Shown here one piece after another: positions 1 through 6,545 of a stretch of DNA of 7,306 nucleotides (the first letter of the stretch is position 1; each line of letters starts with the position of its first letter). A program made the position numbers and the translations under genes. The notes below the pieces were generated by a model. That model did not search any database. It saw nothing but the letters and a program-made list of their open reading frames with translations, and had not been told where the DNA came from. Source of the DNA: JBJXHB01 sp046160725. GTDB taxonomy: Bacteria; Pseudomonadota; Gammaproteobacteria; Burkholderiales; Burkholderiaceae_C. The DNA lies in contig JBJXHB010000400.1 in assembly GCA_046160725.1 (NCBI GenBank), positions 1-7,306 on the forward strand, written 5' to 3'.

Positions 1-754
1 CGCGCAGGCGCAGCACCTGCGGCAGGACCTGGTCGCGCACCGCCGCCTCGCCCTGTTGCCGCAAGGCCTGGCGCCGGGCCTGCGGCAGGTCGGCCGGCAG
101 GCGCTTGAACGGCTCCATGAAGGGCGACTCGGCCAGCGGCAGGCGCAGCATGTCGTCGATCTGCTCCAGCACCCGCTGCAGCACCGGCCGCGCTGGTACC
201 CAGCGCAGGCCGCGCGCCCGGCGCAGGCCGTCGATCTCCTGCGCCATGCGGCGCGGGTAGGCGCCGATCCGCTTGAACAACTGCTGCGTCTGCTCGTCGT
301 TGTCCACCGGGCAGACCTGCAGCAGCTCGGCCATGTCGCTGTGCAGGCCCGAGCGCGCGCCCAGCGACATCAGCCGGAAGCCCTCGAAAGGCTCCAGCGC
401 CAGGTGGTCGTCCAGCTGGTGCAGCAGGATGTCCAGTGACTGCCGCTCGGCGGCCGGCAGCGCCGGCGTGCGCAGCGCCAGGGCCTCGGTGCGGAACCGC
501 CGCGCGGAGTCGAACTCCGCGGCGATGCCCGCCGGCGAGGCATCGCGCAGCCGGTCGCCGTGGCGGTGGTCGCCGACATAGGTGGCCCATTCCGGGTACT
601 GCTCCATCTGGGCCTGCCAGTAGCGGTCGAAGAGCGACTGCGCCGCCCGCGCGGCGGGGTTGGCGGCCGCCGGCGCAGCAGCGGCCGCGGCGGCCATGGG
701 CACGGCGGCCAGCGGTGCGGCAGCCGTGGAGGCCATGAAGAGACGGCGATGCAT
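1..754 (-). CDS. DUF885 family exported protein (N-terminal part, runs off the window)
   Basis: The first 251 residues are visible; the reading frame is open to the window edge, so the C-terminus and stop are missing. Residues 1-35 look like an export signal: a basic start (MHRRLFMAS) followed by a long Ala-rich hydrophobic stretch. The RRLFM run resembles a twin-arginine signal, but a plain Sec signal is also possible. After it, SLFDRYWQAQMEQYPEWATYVGD-like text (about 40-62) and the DRLRDAS motif (about 68-73) match the start of DUF885 proteins, which are usually near 600 residues and carry an HExxPGH-type, probably zinc-binding, motif further on. That motif would lie outside the window, so catalytic competence cannot be judged. 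The ATG at 754 is preceded by GAGGA (761-765) at six bases, which supports this start. The gene begins 53 bases after the enoyl-CoA hydratase stop, so the two are probably co-transcribed. Substrate unknown; a periplasmic peptidase-like role is inferred from the family only. Confidence 0.8.
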   Translation of the reverse strand, partial: MHRRLFMASTAAAPLAAVPMAAAAAAAPAAANPAARAAQSLFDRYWQAQMEQYPEWATYVGDHRHGDRLRDASPAGIAAEFDSARRFRTEALALRTPALPAAERQSLDILLHQLDDHLALEPFEGFRLMSLGARSGLHSDMAELLQVCPVDNDEQTQQLFKRIGAYPRRMAQEIDGLRRARGLRWVPARPVLQRVLEQIDDMLRLPLAESPFMEPFKRLPADLPQARRQALRQQGEAAVRDQVLPQVLRLR

Positions 755-807
755 GGGGAGTCCTCAGGGTATGGGCATGGGTCGGCTGGCGCCGGCCTGT
801 GCTGCGG

Positions 808-1662
808 TCAGGTTGTCTCAGGCGGGCGGTGCAGCTCGGCGGCCAGCTCGCCCAGGCGCGCCTCGGCCTCGGGTGTCTGCCCGCCCATTGCCAGAAAGCG
901 CTGCATGGCGGCCCGCGTGTCCGGATGGCCCAGTGTGCCCTGGAAGGCGGCGCCCTCGGCCTGCAGGTCGTCGACCACGCCGCGCTCGGCGCGCAGCACG
1001 CTGGCCTTGGCCGCCGCCACCGCATGAGCGGGAAACGACGCGATGCGCCGCGCCAGGCGGTCCACATGCGGCCGCAGCTCGGCCGCGTGCATCGCGCGGT
1101 TGACCCAGCCCCAGGCCTCGGCCAGGTCGGCCGGAACGTCATCGCAGCCCAGCACCACCTCCAGCGCCCGCGATCGGCCCAGCAGCCGGGCCAGCCGCAC
1201 GGTGCCGCTGCCGCCCGGCAGGATGCCCAGCGCCACCTCGGGCTGGTTGAAGACGGCACGGCCCTGCAGCGCAAAGCGCATGTCGCAGCTCAGCGCGATC
1301 TCGCTGCCGCCGCCGCCGGCGCGCCCCTCGACCAGCGCGATCGTGGCCTTGGGCATGGTGCGCCAGGCCTCGCACATGCGGTGGAAGTTCGACAGCGGCG
1401 CGGCCGGGTCCACCGGCCCCGGCGCGTCGGCGGGAAAGCGCAGGATCAGGCCGACGTCGAAGTGCGCGATGAACCAGCCCGGGTTGGCCGACTCCAGCAC
1501 CACCACGCGCACGGCGTCGTCAGCGGCCAGCTGGTCGGTCAGCCGCATCAGCTCCTTGAAGAGCGCGCGGTCCAGCAGGTTGATCGGGCCGTTGTCCAGC
1601 GTCACGCGGGCGACGCCCTCGTGCTGGGCCACGCGCAGCGCGGTGTAGTCGGCATAGGCCAT
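808..1662 (-). CDS. enoyl-CoA hydratase/isomerase family protein (crotonase fold)
   Basis: A 284-residue protein, the normal size for the crotonase superfamily, which acts on acyl-CoA thioesters in the cytoplasm (hydration of 2-enoyl-CoA or related reactions). The oxyanion-hole glycine run GRAGGGGSE lies at 113-121 and is followed by IALSCDMRFA. NQPEVALGILPGGSGTVRL (about 139-157) is the second signature. Glu121 and Glu142 fit the two catalytic glutamates of rat mitochondrial enoyl-CoA hydratase, so a hydratase is more likely than a member lacking them. The first oxyanion segment is unusual: WFIAHFDV (63-70) replaces the common FAAGAD-type text and is followed by a Pro/Ala-rich stretch (77-90). 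The frame extends 25 codons further upstream, but the ATG at 1662 has GGGAG five bases before it and begins the family-like sequence, so it is preferred. It follows the AcoX-like gene by 80 bases and precedes the DUF885 gene by 53. Exact substrate cannot be read from sequence. Confidence 0.9.
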   Translation of the reverse strand: MAYADYTALRVAQHEGVARVTLDNGPINLLDRALFKELMRLTDQLAADDAVRVVVLESANPGWFIAHFDVGLILRFPADAPGPVDPAAPLSNFHRMCEAWRTMPKATIALVEGRAGGGGSEIALSCDMRFALQGRAVFNQPEVALGILPGGSGTVRLARLLGRSRALEVVLGCDDVPADLAEAWGWVNRAMHAAELRPHVDRLARRIASFPAHAVAAAKASVLRAERGVVDDLQAEGAAFQGTLGHPDTRAAMQRFLAMGGQTPEAEARLGELAAELHRPPETT

Positions 1663-1667
1663 TCGAT

Positions 1668-1672
1668 CTCCC
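1668..1672 (-). promoter_or_regulatory. ribosome binding site of the enoyl-CoA hydratase gene
   Basis: GGGAG on the minus strand, five bases before the ATG at 1662. It decides the start against the upstream in-frame ATG at 1737, whose 25 extra residues are basic, Pro-rich and unlike the crotonase family. Confidence 0.7.
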
Positions 1673-1742
1673 GAAGCAGTGCGCCGCACTTTAGCGGCCG
1701 GGTGCCTGTCAGGCCCCGACCCGTGCGGGCCCCGCAACCCGA

Positions 1743-1910
1743 CTATCGGTTCGGCGGCATCCAGCGCCGGCCGACCAACAGCCCGCGCGCGGCCGCCAGC
1801 CGAATGCAGCCCGCGATGTCGACGATGGGTGGCCCGTCACGCTCGACGCTGATGCGCACGACCTCACCGTCGACCAGTTCGCGTTCGCGATCGCCGTCGA
1901 AGGCGATGAC
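1743..1910 (-). pseudogene. displaced C-terminal end of the AcoX-like protein (in a shifted frame)
   Basis: On the minus strand this frame reads VIAFDGDRERELVDGEVV and then continues GPPIVDIAGCIRLAAARGLLVG to a TAG stop at 1743. The pattern of a small residue, I/L-A-hydrophobic-DG-(D/E)RE, then GP-hydrophobic-hydrophobic-D, is the usual ending of AcoX-like and many NAD-kinase-fold proteins, so this is the lost tail of the gene at 1864-2763. It has no ribosome binding site of its own. The junction is a run of six G (plus-strand C at 1910-1915). One surplus base there accounts fully for the break. It may be a true mutation, a sequencing slip or, less likely, programmed slippage. Confidence 0.75.
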
Positions 1911-2763
1911 CCCCCGGCCCGACGAACTCGACGCTGTCACCGAAGGCGACCCGGGCATGAGACGCCACCCGAACGTCGCGAAACAGTCCGGGCGAGATCG
2001 GCACGTGGAGCGTCACACCCGCATCGCCGGCACCACCATCGGCGCCGCAGCGCAGCGCCAGGCCGCAATCGTCATCGAAGCCGATCGGGTCGAGGTACCC
2101 GCCGATCGGGGACATGCCGACGGCCGAGGGCTCCGCCCGCGTGAGCACCAGGGCCGCAAGGCGGTTCGGATCGAAGGGCAGGCGGTTGCCGATGTGGTCA
2201 GGGCGCAGGAGGACGGCATCGATCACGCCGATGTCGTGCCAGCCCCGCGAGCGGGCATGGACGAGCTTGCAGCGGCGGGCCGCCTCGTCCACCGCGATGG
2301 CGCCCGTCGCGATCAGCCCGGCCGCGACACCGGCGCTGGTGGCCTCCGTGAGAACCGGAAACACATTGTTGGTGCCTGTCGAAAGCGGCACCAGCGGAAC
2401 GTCGGGCCAGGTGCGTGCGACGACCCGGTTGGTGCCATCGCCACCCAGGGTCACGATGACATCGGCCCCCGCGGCGCGCGCCGCGTGCACGGCGGCCACG
2501 GTATCGGCGGCGCTGTTCGTCACGCCCACGTCGAGCAGCCTCACGCTGGCGCGCAGCGGCAGCATCTCAAGCGCTCCCGACGACACCCGGTACGGCTCCT
2601 TCAGAACCATGATCTCGTCGACGCCCAGCGCGTCGAGCCCCGTCGCGACCCGCGCCACCAGGTCACGCTTCGCCTCGTGGGTCATGTTGCTCGCGCGCGC
2701 GGCGAGGCGCCGCACGTCACGGCCCGACATCGGGTTGGCGATGATGGCGACCTTACCTGGCAT
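1864..2763 (-). CDS. AcoX-like ATP-NAD kinase family protein, frameshifted near its C-terminus
   Basis: The open frame gives 299 residues. It starts with KVAIIANPMSGRDVRRL (4-20), has the diphosphate-binding GGDGTNR (107-113) of the NAD kinase/diacylglycerol kinase fold, and STGTNNVFP (128-136) just after it. This order and spacing, including the ANPxSGRDxRR start, match AcoX-type proteins, NAD-kinase relatives named from acetoin-catabolism operons; their own reaction is poorly defined. The last 15 residues of this frame (HRLRRRSRTRTGRR and the residue before) are basic and unlike the family, whereas the expected ending (VIAFDGDRERELVDG...) is found one frame over from 1910 to 1743. Removing one G from the G6 run at 1910-1915 would give a 339-residue protein of normal length. 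The ATG at 2763 is the only start downstream of the in-frame stop at 2791-2793; its ribosome site is weak (CGGA, far upstream). No acetoin dehydrogenase gene is seen nearby, so the symbol acoX is withheld. Active-site motifs are N-terminal to the break. Confidence 0.8.
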   Translation of the reverse strand: MPGKVAIIANPMSGRDVRRLAARASNMTHEAKRDLVARVATGLDALGVDEIMVLKEPYRVSSGALEMLPLRASVRLLDVGVTNSAADTVAAVHAARAAGADVIVTLGGDGTNRVVARTWPDVPLVPLSTGTNNVFPVLTEATSAGVAAGLIATGAIAVDEAARRCKLVHARSRGWHDIGVIDAVLLRPDHIGNRLPFDPNRLAALVLTRAEPSAVGMSPIGGYLDPIGFDDDCGLALRCGADGGAGDAGVTLHVPISPGLFRDVRVASHARVAFGDSVEFVGPGGHRLRRRSRTRTGRR

Positions 2764-3396
2764 GGCGCTTTGTCCGTAGGCTTTCGTTGCTCATGCGGCC
2801 TTGAGCATGGCGCTGTCCTGCCGGCAAAGGGCGGGCCTCATGTCTGCATCCCATTCATGAACGGGGCGCATCCGCGCCCAGCCGTGCCGGCATGCTCCTG
2901 TTCCGCTTGCGCAAACTGCAGTCGCGTCTGGGCGCTTGCCGCTGCTCGATGATGCCAGCCATGCCCGGCAGAGCCCGAGGTGCGGGTGCGTTTGAGGTGA
3001 CGACGAATTTGCTCGGACAAGCGCGGCGGGTGCGGAGGGCGCCAGATGCGTTGCCCTGGGTCAACCGCACCGACAACGGCCAGACGACGCCAGCGGTCCT
3101 CAGTCGGTGCAAAGGCTTAACAGTTTGCTTCGGCTGACCTGCTTCCGGTCCCGATTTGCTGCGTGGTCGCAGGAGGCTCACTGGTGATTGCATCGCCGGG
3201 AAGCCGCCCCTCGTCGGAGCCGGCAACCGGCCAGTTCCGGTCATCCGGGCGAACAGGAAGTCCCAGCACCGATGGCCAGCTTCAAGGTGCAGCCGACATG
3301 AGCCGACGAGCGTCCGTACGCAACCATTCTCCAAGGCGGTCACTCACGCTGTCGCAGGTCCGGTCGAAGTCCGATGCACCCGGTACGTCAGCAACC
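2764..3396. other. intergenic stretch without a recognisable gene
   Basis: Short open frames exist on both strands (for example minus 2855-3343 and plus 2892-3137), but their products are basic, low in recognisable motifs and mutually overlapping, with no convincing start signals. I therefore call none of them. The stretch is expected to hold the promoter for the minus-strand AcoX-like gene, but I cannot point to clear -35/-10 boxes. A 13-base-pair imperfect hairpin lies at 3101-3136. The sequence looks less codon-biased than its neighbours, which fits decayed or non-coding DNA, and it runs into a fliR remnant on its right side. Confidence 0.5.
3101..3136. repeat. imperfect inverted repeat / hairpin
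   Basis: CAGTCGGTGCAAA (3101-3113) pairs with TTTGCTTCGGCTG (3124-3136) around a ten-base loop: ten Watson-Crick pairs, two G-T pairs and one mismatch. No T-run follows on either strand, so it is not a classic intrinsic terminator. It may be part of a dispersed intergenic repeat or the trace of an RNA structure; the sequence alone does not decide. Confidence 0.45.
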
Positions 3397-3560
3397 GGGC
3401 TGCGGATCGCACCCCCGTTGGCGACCGTGCTGCACTTCGTCAACCTCGTGCTCGGCGCTATCTCGCGCGCGGCACCGCAGTCAACATCTTCGCCATCGGC
3501 TTTCCGGCGACGCTGGGCCTGGGCCTGCTGAAGACGCTGCCGCCGATGCGACAGCCCTTC
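3397..3560 (+). pseudogene. fliR: remnant of the flagellar export gene fliR (C-terminal part, frameshifted)
   Basis: One plus-strand frame (from 3397) reads GLRIAPPLATV and then NLVLGAISRAAPQ up to 3480. The next frame then reads NIFAIGFPATLGLGLL and TLPPMRQPF to about 3560. Joined, these reproduce the best-conserved C-terminal part of FliR, the inner-membrane export-gate protein of the flagellar type III apparatus, whose consensus here is N-hydrophobic-ALG-hydrophobic-xRxAPQLNIFxxGFP. The break lies in CAG|TCAAC at 3480/3481: restoring one C gives CAG CTC AAC, that is Q-L-N, so a single-base deletion explains it. The first three quarters of FliR are not recognisable upstream, the reading frame stops at 3573-3575, and no other flagellar gene is present. 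A relic of a lost or moved flagellar locus is the simplest reading. A type III secretion SctT homologue is possible, but the SRAAPQ/IFAIGFP wording favours FliR. Confidence 0.7.
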
Positions 3561-3635
3561 GTGATGGCGCAGTAGCGGTTGATGCAGCACTTCAGCAGAC
3601 GGTGCCCGTACCGGCTGCACGAGCCGCGGGAGCAT

Positions 3636-6533
3636 TCAAGCCGTTGGCGCCAGGCCCCTCACGCGTGCCAAGCTGATGCCTAGTTCCGAAGTCTCACCCG
3701 CACCCAACTCGACGGCTGCCGCTTCGGCCGCTGCCAGCGCAAGACCCGCGGCCTGGGCATCACCGGCCCTGTGGCGGGCCTCGGCCCGGCTGCACTGAAG
3801 GATGGCGAGCGAGAAGGGATCGGAAGTCTCGCGCAAGAGCGCCTCGCCGCGCTCGAGGCATTCGGTGGCCTGGTCATGCCGGCCCTGTCGCGCGTGCAAC
3901 AGCGCAAAGTACGCCAGGAATTGCCCTTCGTAGTTCTTGTCGCCGAGTTCCTGCGCCGTCGCCACGGCGGCCCCGAAGTCGAGCAGCGACTGGTCGGACT
4001 GACCGAGGGCCTCGCGGATGATGGCGATGTTGCACAGGGAGGTGTTCTCCTTCTGCAAGGCGCCCAGTTCGCGTGCCGCGGCCTTCGCGGCAATCGCGGT
4101 CGCCAGGGCCTCGGCGTAGCGACCGCGCAGGTAGTAGCTCCAGGCCAGGCTGCCCAGCGCGTCGACCTGGCCCAGGCGATCGTCGCTGTCGTTGGCGAGG
4201 GTCAGCGCTTCCTCGAGGCAGGCCAGTTCCTCGTCCGGCCTGCCGCGCTGGCTGTGCAGCGCGCTCAGGCTGTGCAGGATGCCGCCGCGCATGTCCAGGC
4301 AGTCAGGCCGTGCCGCCAGCGCCAGCGCCTCAAGAAACGCGCGCTCGGCGTCGTCCAGGCGGCCCGCCCAGTTGTGGCACACGGCCAGCAGCAGCAAGCC
4401 ACGGCACTCCAGCCGTGGCTGCTGGGCTTGTCGCCCCAGTTTCACGGTGTTCGTGGCCTCGGCGAAAGCCGCGTCTCTCTTGCCCTCACGCATCAGCAAC
4501 TGCGCGGTGATGGCCGACAGCCTGGCGTGCAGCCGCTCGTCGCCGTCCACCTGCGCCAGCAGCGCAGCCTCTTCGAGCAGCGGCCGGGCCAGGTCGAGCC
4601 GTCGGCAGTTCATCTGGTCCCGGGCCAGTTGGACTCTTGCCGAAGCGGCCAGACCACCCTGCAGGCCCGGCATGGCGCAGACCGACTCGCCGAGCGCCAC
4701 GCTCACGGCGTAAGGCCCCATCCGGCCCAGGGCGGCACAAGCACAGTCCAGGGTGCCGACGGCGAGTTCGGGTTCGCCCAAGGCCACGGCACGCCGGCAG
4801 GCCACCACCAGGTTGTCCAGTTCCACGCAGCGCCCGCCGCTGGCACGCACCGGCCCGAGGCCGGCAAACCAGCTGGCGTGGCGACGTTGCGCTGCAGCCA
4901 GTGCCTGTGCGCCGCTGCCGGCAAAGCGGCCCTGCGTGCGCAGTTGTTCGTCGGCATAGAGCTGCACGGTCACCAGCAGGTCGAAGCGGTCGCCGCCCAG
5001 CCGCCTGACCAGTGACTTGTCGACCAGCGAGGTCACGATGTCCACGGCCCAGGGCGCGTCATCGAAGCCGCCGGCATCGATGACGGCCTCTGCCGAATCG
5101 AGCGTGAAGCCGCGCTCGAACACCGACAGCTGCGCCAGCGCCGCCTGCAGCGCCGGCTGCAGCAGCTCCCACGACCAGTCCAGGGTCGCGCGCAGCGTGG
5201 CTTGGCGGTCCTTGCGCTGCCCGGGCAAGGCCAGCAGCTTGAAGCGTTCGCCCATGCGCTGCAGCAGCAGCCGGGGTGACATCACCCGGGAGCGCGCCGC
5301 CGCAAGTTCGATGGCCAGCGGCAGGCCCTCGAGCATCGTCACCAGCGGCAGGATCGCGGCTTCGTCCGCAGGGTCGCTGGCGAAACCCGAGGCCGCCGCC
5401 TCGGCACGGTCCTTGAAAAGCTTGACGGCTTCGTCGGCCGGCAAGGCGTGCAGCGACAGCACACGCTCGCCGGGCAGGCCCAGCACCTCGCGCGAGGTGT
5501 CCACAAAACGTGCCTGTGGCGCACGGTCGAGCCAGCGGCCCAGCGTCTCTGCGGCATACAGCGCCACCTGTTCGAAGTTGTCCAGAATGACCAGGCACGC
5601 CCCGCGCCCGGCGATGGCGTTTCCGATCTGCACCACCGGGTCTTCAGCGCCCAGCGCCATGCCCAGCCCCTGGGCGACGGCGTGCACCACGCCCTCTGGG
5701 CTGCGCGCGGCGCTCAGGTCGCAGAACCACACGCCGCCGGGAAACTCACCCAGCCAGGCCCAGCCAAAGCGCGTGACGAGACGCGTCTTGCCGGTGCCGC
5801 CCGGGCCGGTGACGGACAGCAGCCGGGCGCCGCCCTGCAGTTGACGCGCCACTTCGCTGAGCGTGAGGTCGCGGCCGATGAAGGCGTCGCGCTCGGCGGG
5901 CAGGCTGTGGCGGATCTCGCGAACGGGCAGCCACAGTTCGCCGCGGGGCACCACGCGATAGGCCTTGTCGCTGTCGGGCGGGGGCAGGAAGCTGGCCCCG
6001 GAAAGGCCAGGCTCACGCAGCTCGAACAGCTCCAGCGGTTCGTCCACGCCCTTCAGCCGCCAGTGGCCGTGCGACTGCACCTGCCAGGTCCGGGCCAGCT
6101 CGAGGGCCTGCAAGGAGGGGCCGGACACCAGGATCTGGCCCCCGAGCGCCACCGACATCACCCGCGCGGCAATCGCCTTGGCCGCACCGTCCACCTCCAG
6201 CGGCTTGGCGCCCAGCGCCACATCGGCGGCGGAGTTCTCGCGCAGCACCACCGGGCCCACGTGCAGGCCCACCCTTGCGCGCAGAGGCAGCCGCATGGCG
6301 GCCAGCCCCGCCTGGTAGTGCAACGCAAAGCGAGCGGCGTCTTCGACATCATCGAAGATCATCAGCATGCCGTCGGTCTTGTCGATCTCGCGGCCCCGGT
6401 ACAAGGGCAGCAGGTCGCGCGTGACGCGGTCGTGCTCGCCCCACACGGCGGCAATCGCAACATCCCCGATCTGGCGGGCGAGTTGCGTGCTGTCGACTAC
6501 ATCGGTCAGCACGATGGCCTTGACCTCGCTCAT
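3636..6533 (-). CDS. class III nucleotide-cyclase-like domain / NB-ARC-type ATPase / TPR signalling protein
   Basis: 965 residues in three parts. Residues 1-175 form a class III adenylate/guanylate-cyclase-like domain: LTDVVDST (9-16) with a candidate metal Asp11, DKTDGMLMIF (51-60) with Asp54, RVGLHVGPV (87-95) and AARVMSVALGGQILVS (122-137). The Asn that normally lies four residues before the catalytic Arg (here Arg124) is Ala120, so cyclase activity is doubtful. Residues about 215-530 form an NB-ARC/AAA-like ATPase: Walker A GPGGTGKT (243-250), Walker B LVILDNFEQ (314-322), sensor-like DTSREVLGLPGE (345-356) and GLPLAIELAA (403-412). Residues about 630-930 are repeated helix pairs of TPR type, such as GRLDDAERAFLEALALA (724-740). 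There is no signal peptide, membrane segment or C-terminal LuxR helix-turn-helix, so it is a cytoplasmic sensor or scaffold with unknown ligand. The ATG at 6533 has GAGGGG six bases upstream and is preferred over the GTG at 6569. It is separated from its neighbours by long non-coding stretches and is probably monocistronic. Confidence 0.9.
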   Translation of the reverse strand: MSEVKAIVLTDVVDSTQLARQIGDVAIAAVWGEHDRVTRDLLPLYRGREIDKTDGMLMIFDDVEDAARFALHYQAGLAAMRLPLRARVGLHVGPVVLRENSAADVALGAKPLEVDGAAKAIAARVMSVALGGQILVSGPSLQALELARTWQVQSHGHWRLKGVDEPLELFELREPGLSGASFLPPPDSDKAYRVVPRGELWLPVREIRHSLPAERDAFIGRDLTLSEVARQLQGGARLLSVTGPGGTGKTRLVTRFGWAWLGEFPGGVWFCDLSAARSPEGVVHAVAQGLGMALGAEDPVVQIGNAIAGRGACLVILDNFEQVALYAAETLGRWLDRAPQARFVDTSREVLGLPGERVLSLHALPADEAVKLFKDRAEAAASGFASDPADEAAILPLVTMLEGLPLAIELAAARSRVMSPRLLLQRMGERFKLLALPGQRKDRQATLRATLDWSWELLQPALQAALAQLSVFERGFTLDSAEAVIDAGGFDDAPWAVDIVTSLVDKSLVRRLGGDRFDLLVTVQLYADEQLRTQGRFAGSGAQALAAAQRRHASWFAGLGPVRASGGRCVELDNLVVACRRAVALGEPELAVGTLDCACAALGRMGPYAVSVALGESVCAMPGLQGGLAASARVQLARDQMNCRRLDLARPLLEEAALLAQVDGDERLHARLSAITAQLLMREGKRDAAFAEATNTVKLGRQAQQPRLECRGLLLLAVCHNWAGRLDDAERAFLEALALAARPDCLDMRGGILHSLSALHSQRGRPDEELACLEEALTLANDSDDRLGQVDALGSLAWSYYLRGRYAEALATAIAAKAAARELGALQKENTSLCNIAIIREALGQSDQSLLDFGAAVATAQELGDKNYEGQFLAYFALLHARQGRHDQATECLERGEALLRETSDPFSLAILQCSRAEARHRAGDAQAAGLALAAAEAAAVELGAGETSELGISLARVRGLAPTA

Positions 6534-6539
6534 GGCATG

Positions 6540-6545
6540 CCCCTC
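6540..6545 (-). promoter_or_regulatory. ribosome binding site of the cyclase/NB-ARC/TPR gene
   Basis: GAGGGG on the minus strand, six bases before the ATG at 6533. This favours that start over the GTG twelve codons upstream (6569), which has no comparable site. It also places the cyclase-domain opening strand (VKAIVLTD) close to the N-terminus, as is usual for this domain layout. Confidence 0.7.

Noticed and set aside
1676..1742. The near-palindromic TGCGGGGCCCGCA-like text between the AcoX-like and hydratase genes, considered as a terminator.
   Set aside because: The stem leaves practically no loop and no T-run follows; it fits a GC-rich spacer inside an operon better.
2753..2794. A 13-codon minus-strand frame overlapping the AcoX-like start, considered as a leader peptide.
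   Set aside because: It has no ribosome site, no run of regulatory codons and no attenuator hairpin; a frame this short is expected by chance.
799..2952. A 717-codon plus-strand open frame running across the whole minus-strand enoyl-CoA hydratase and AcoX-like region.
   Set aside because: It is antisense to two recognisable genes, its product is Arg/His/Gln/Ala-rich with no family motif, and such long antisense frames are expected in GC-rich DNA.
3101..3136. The CTTAACAGTT text and stem considered as an integron attC site.
   Set aside because: The paired R-box consensus sites and a cassette layout are absent, and no integrase is in the window.
2855..3343. A 162-codon minus-strand frame in the gene-poor region, and plus frames at 2892-3137 and 3156-3575.
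   Set aside because: There are no recognisable domains or ribosome sites and the frames overlap on both strands. The only meaningful part is the fliR remnant, which needs two plus frames.
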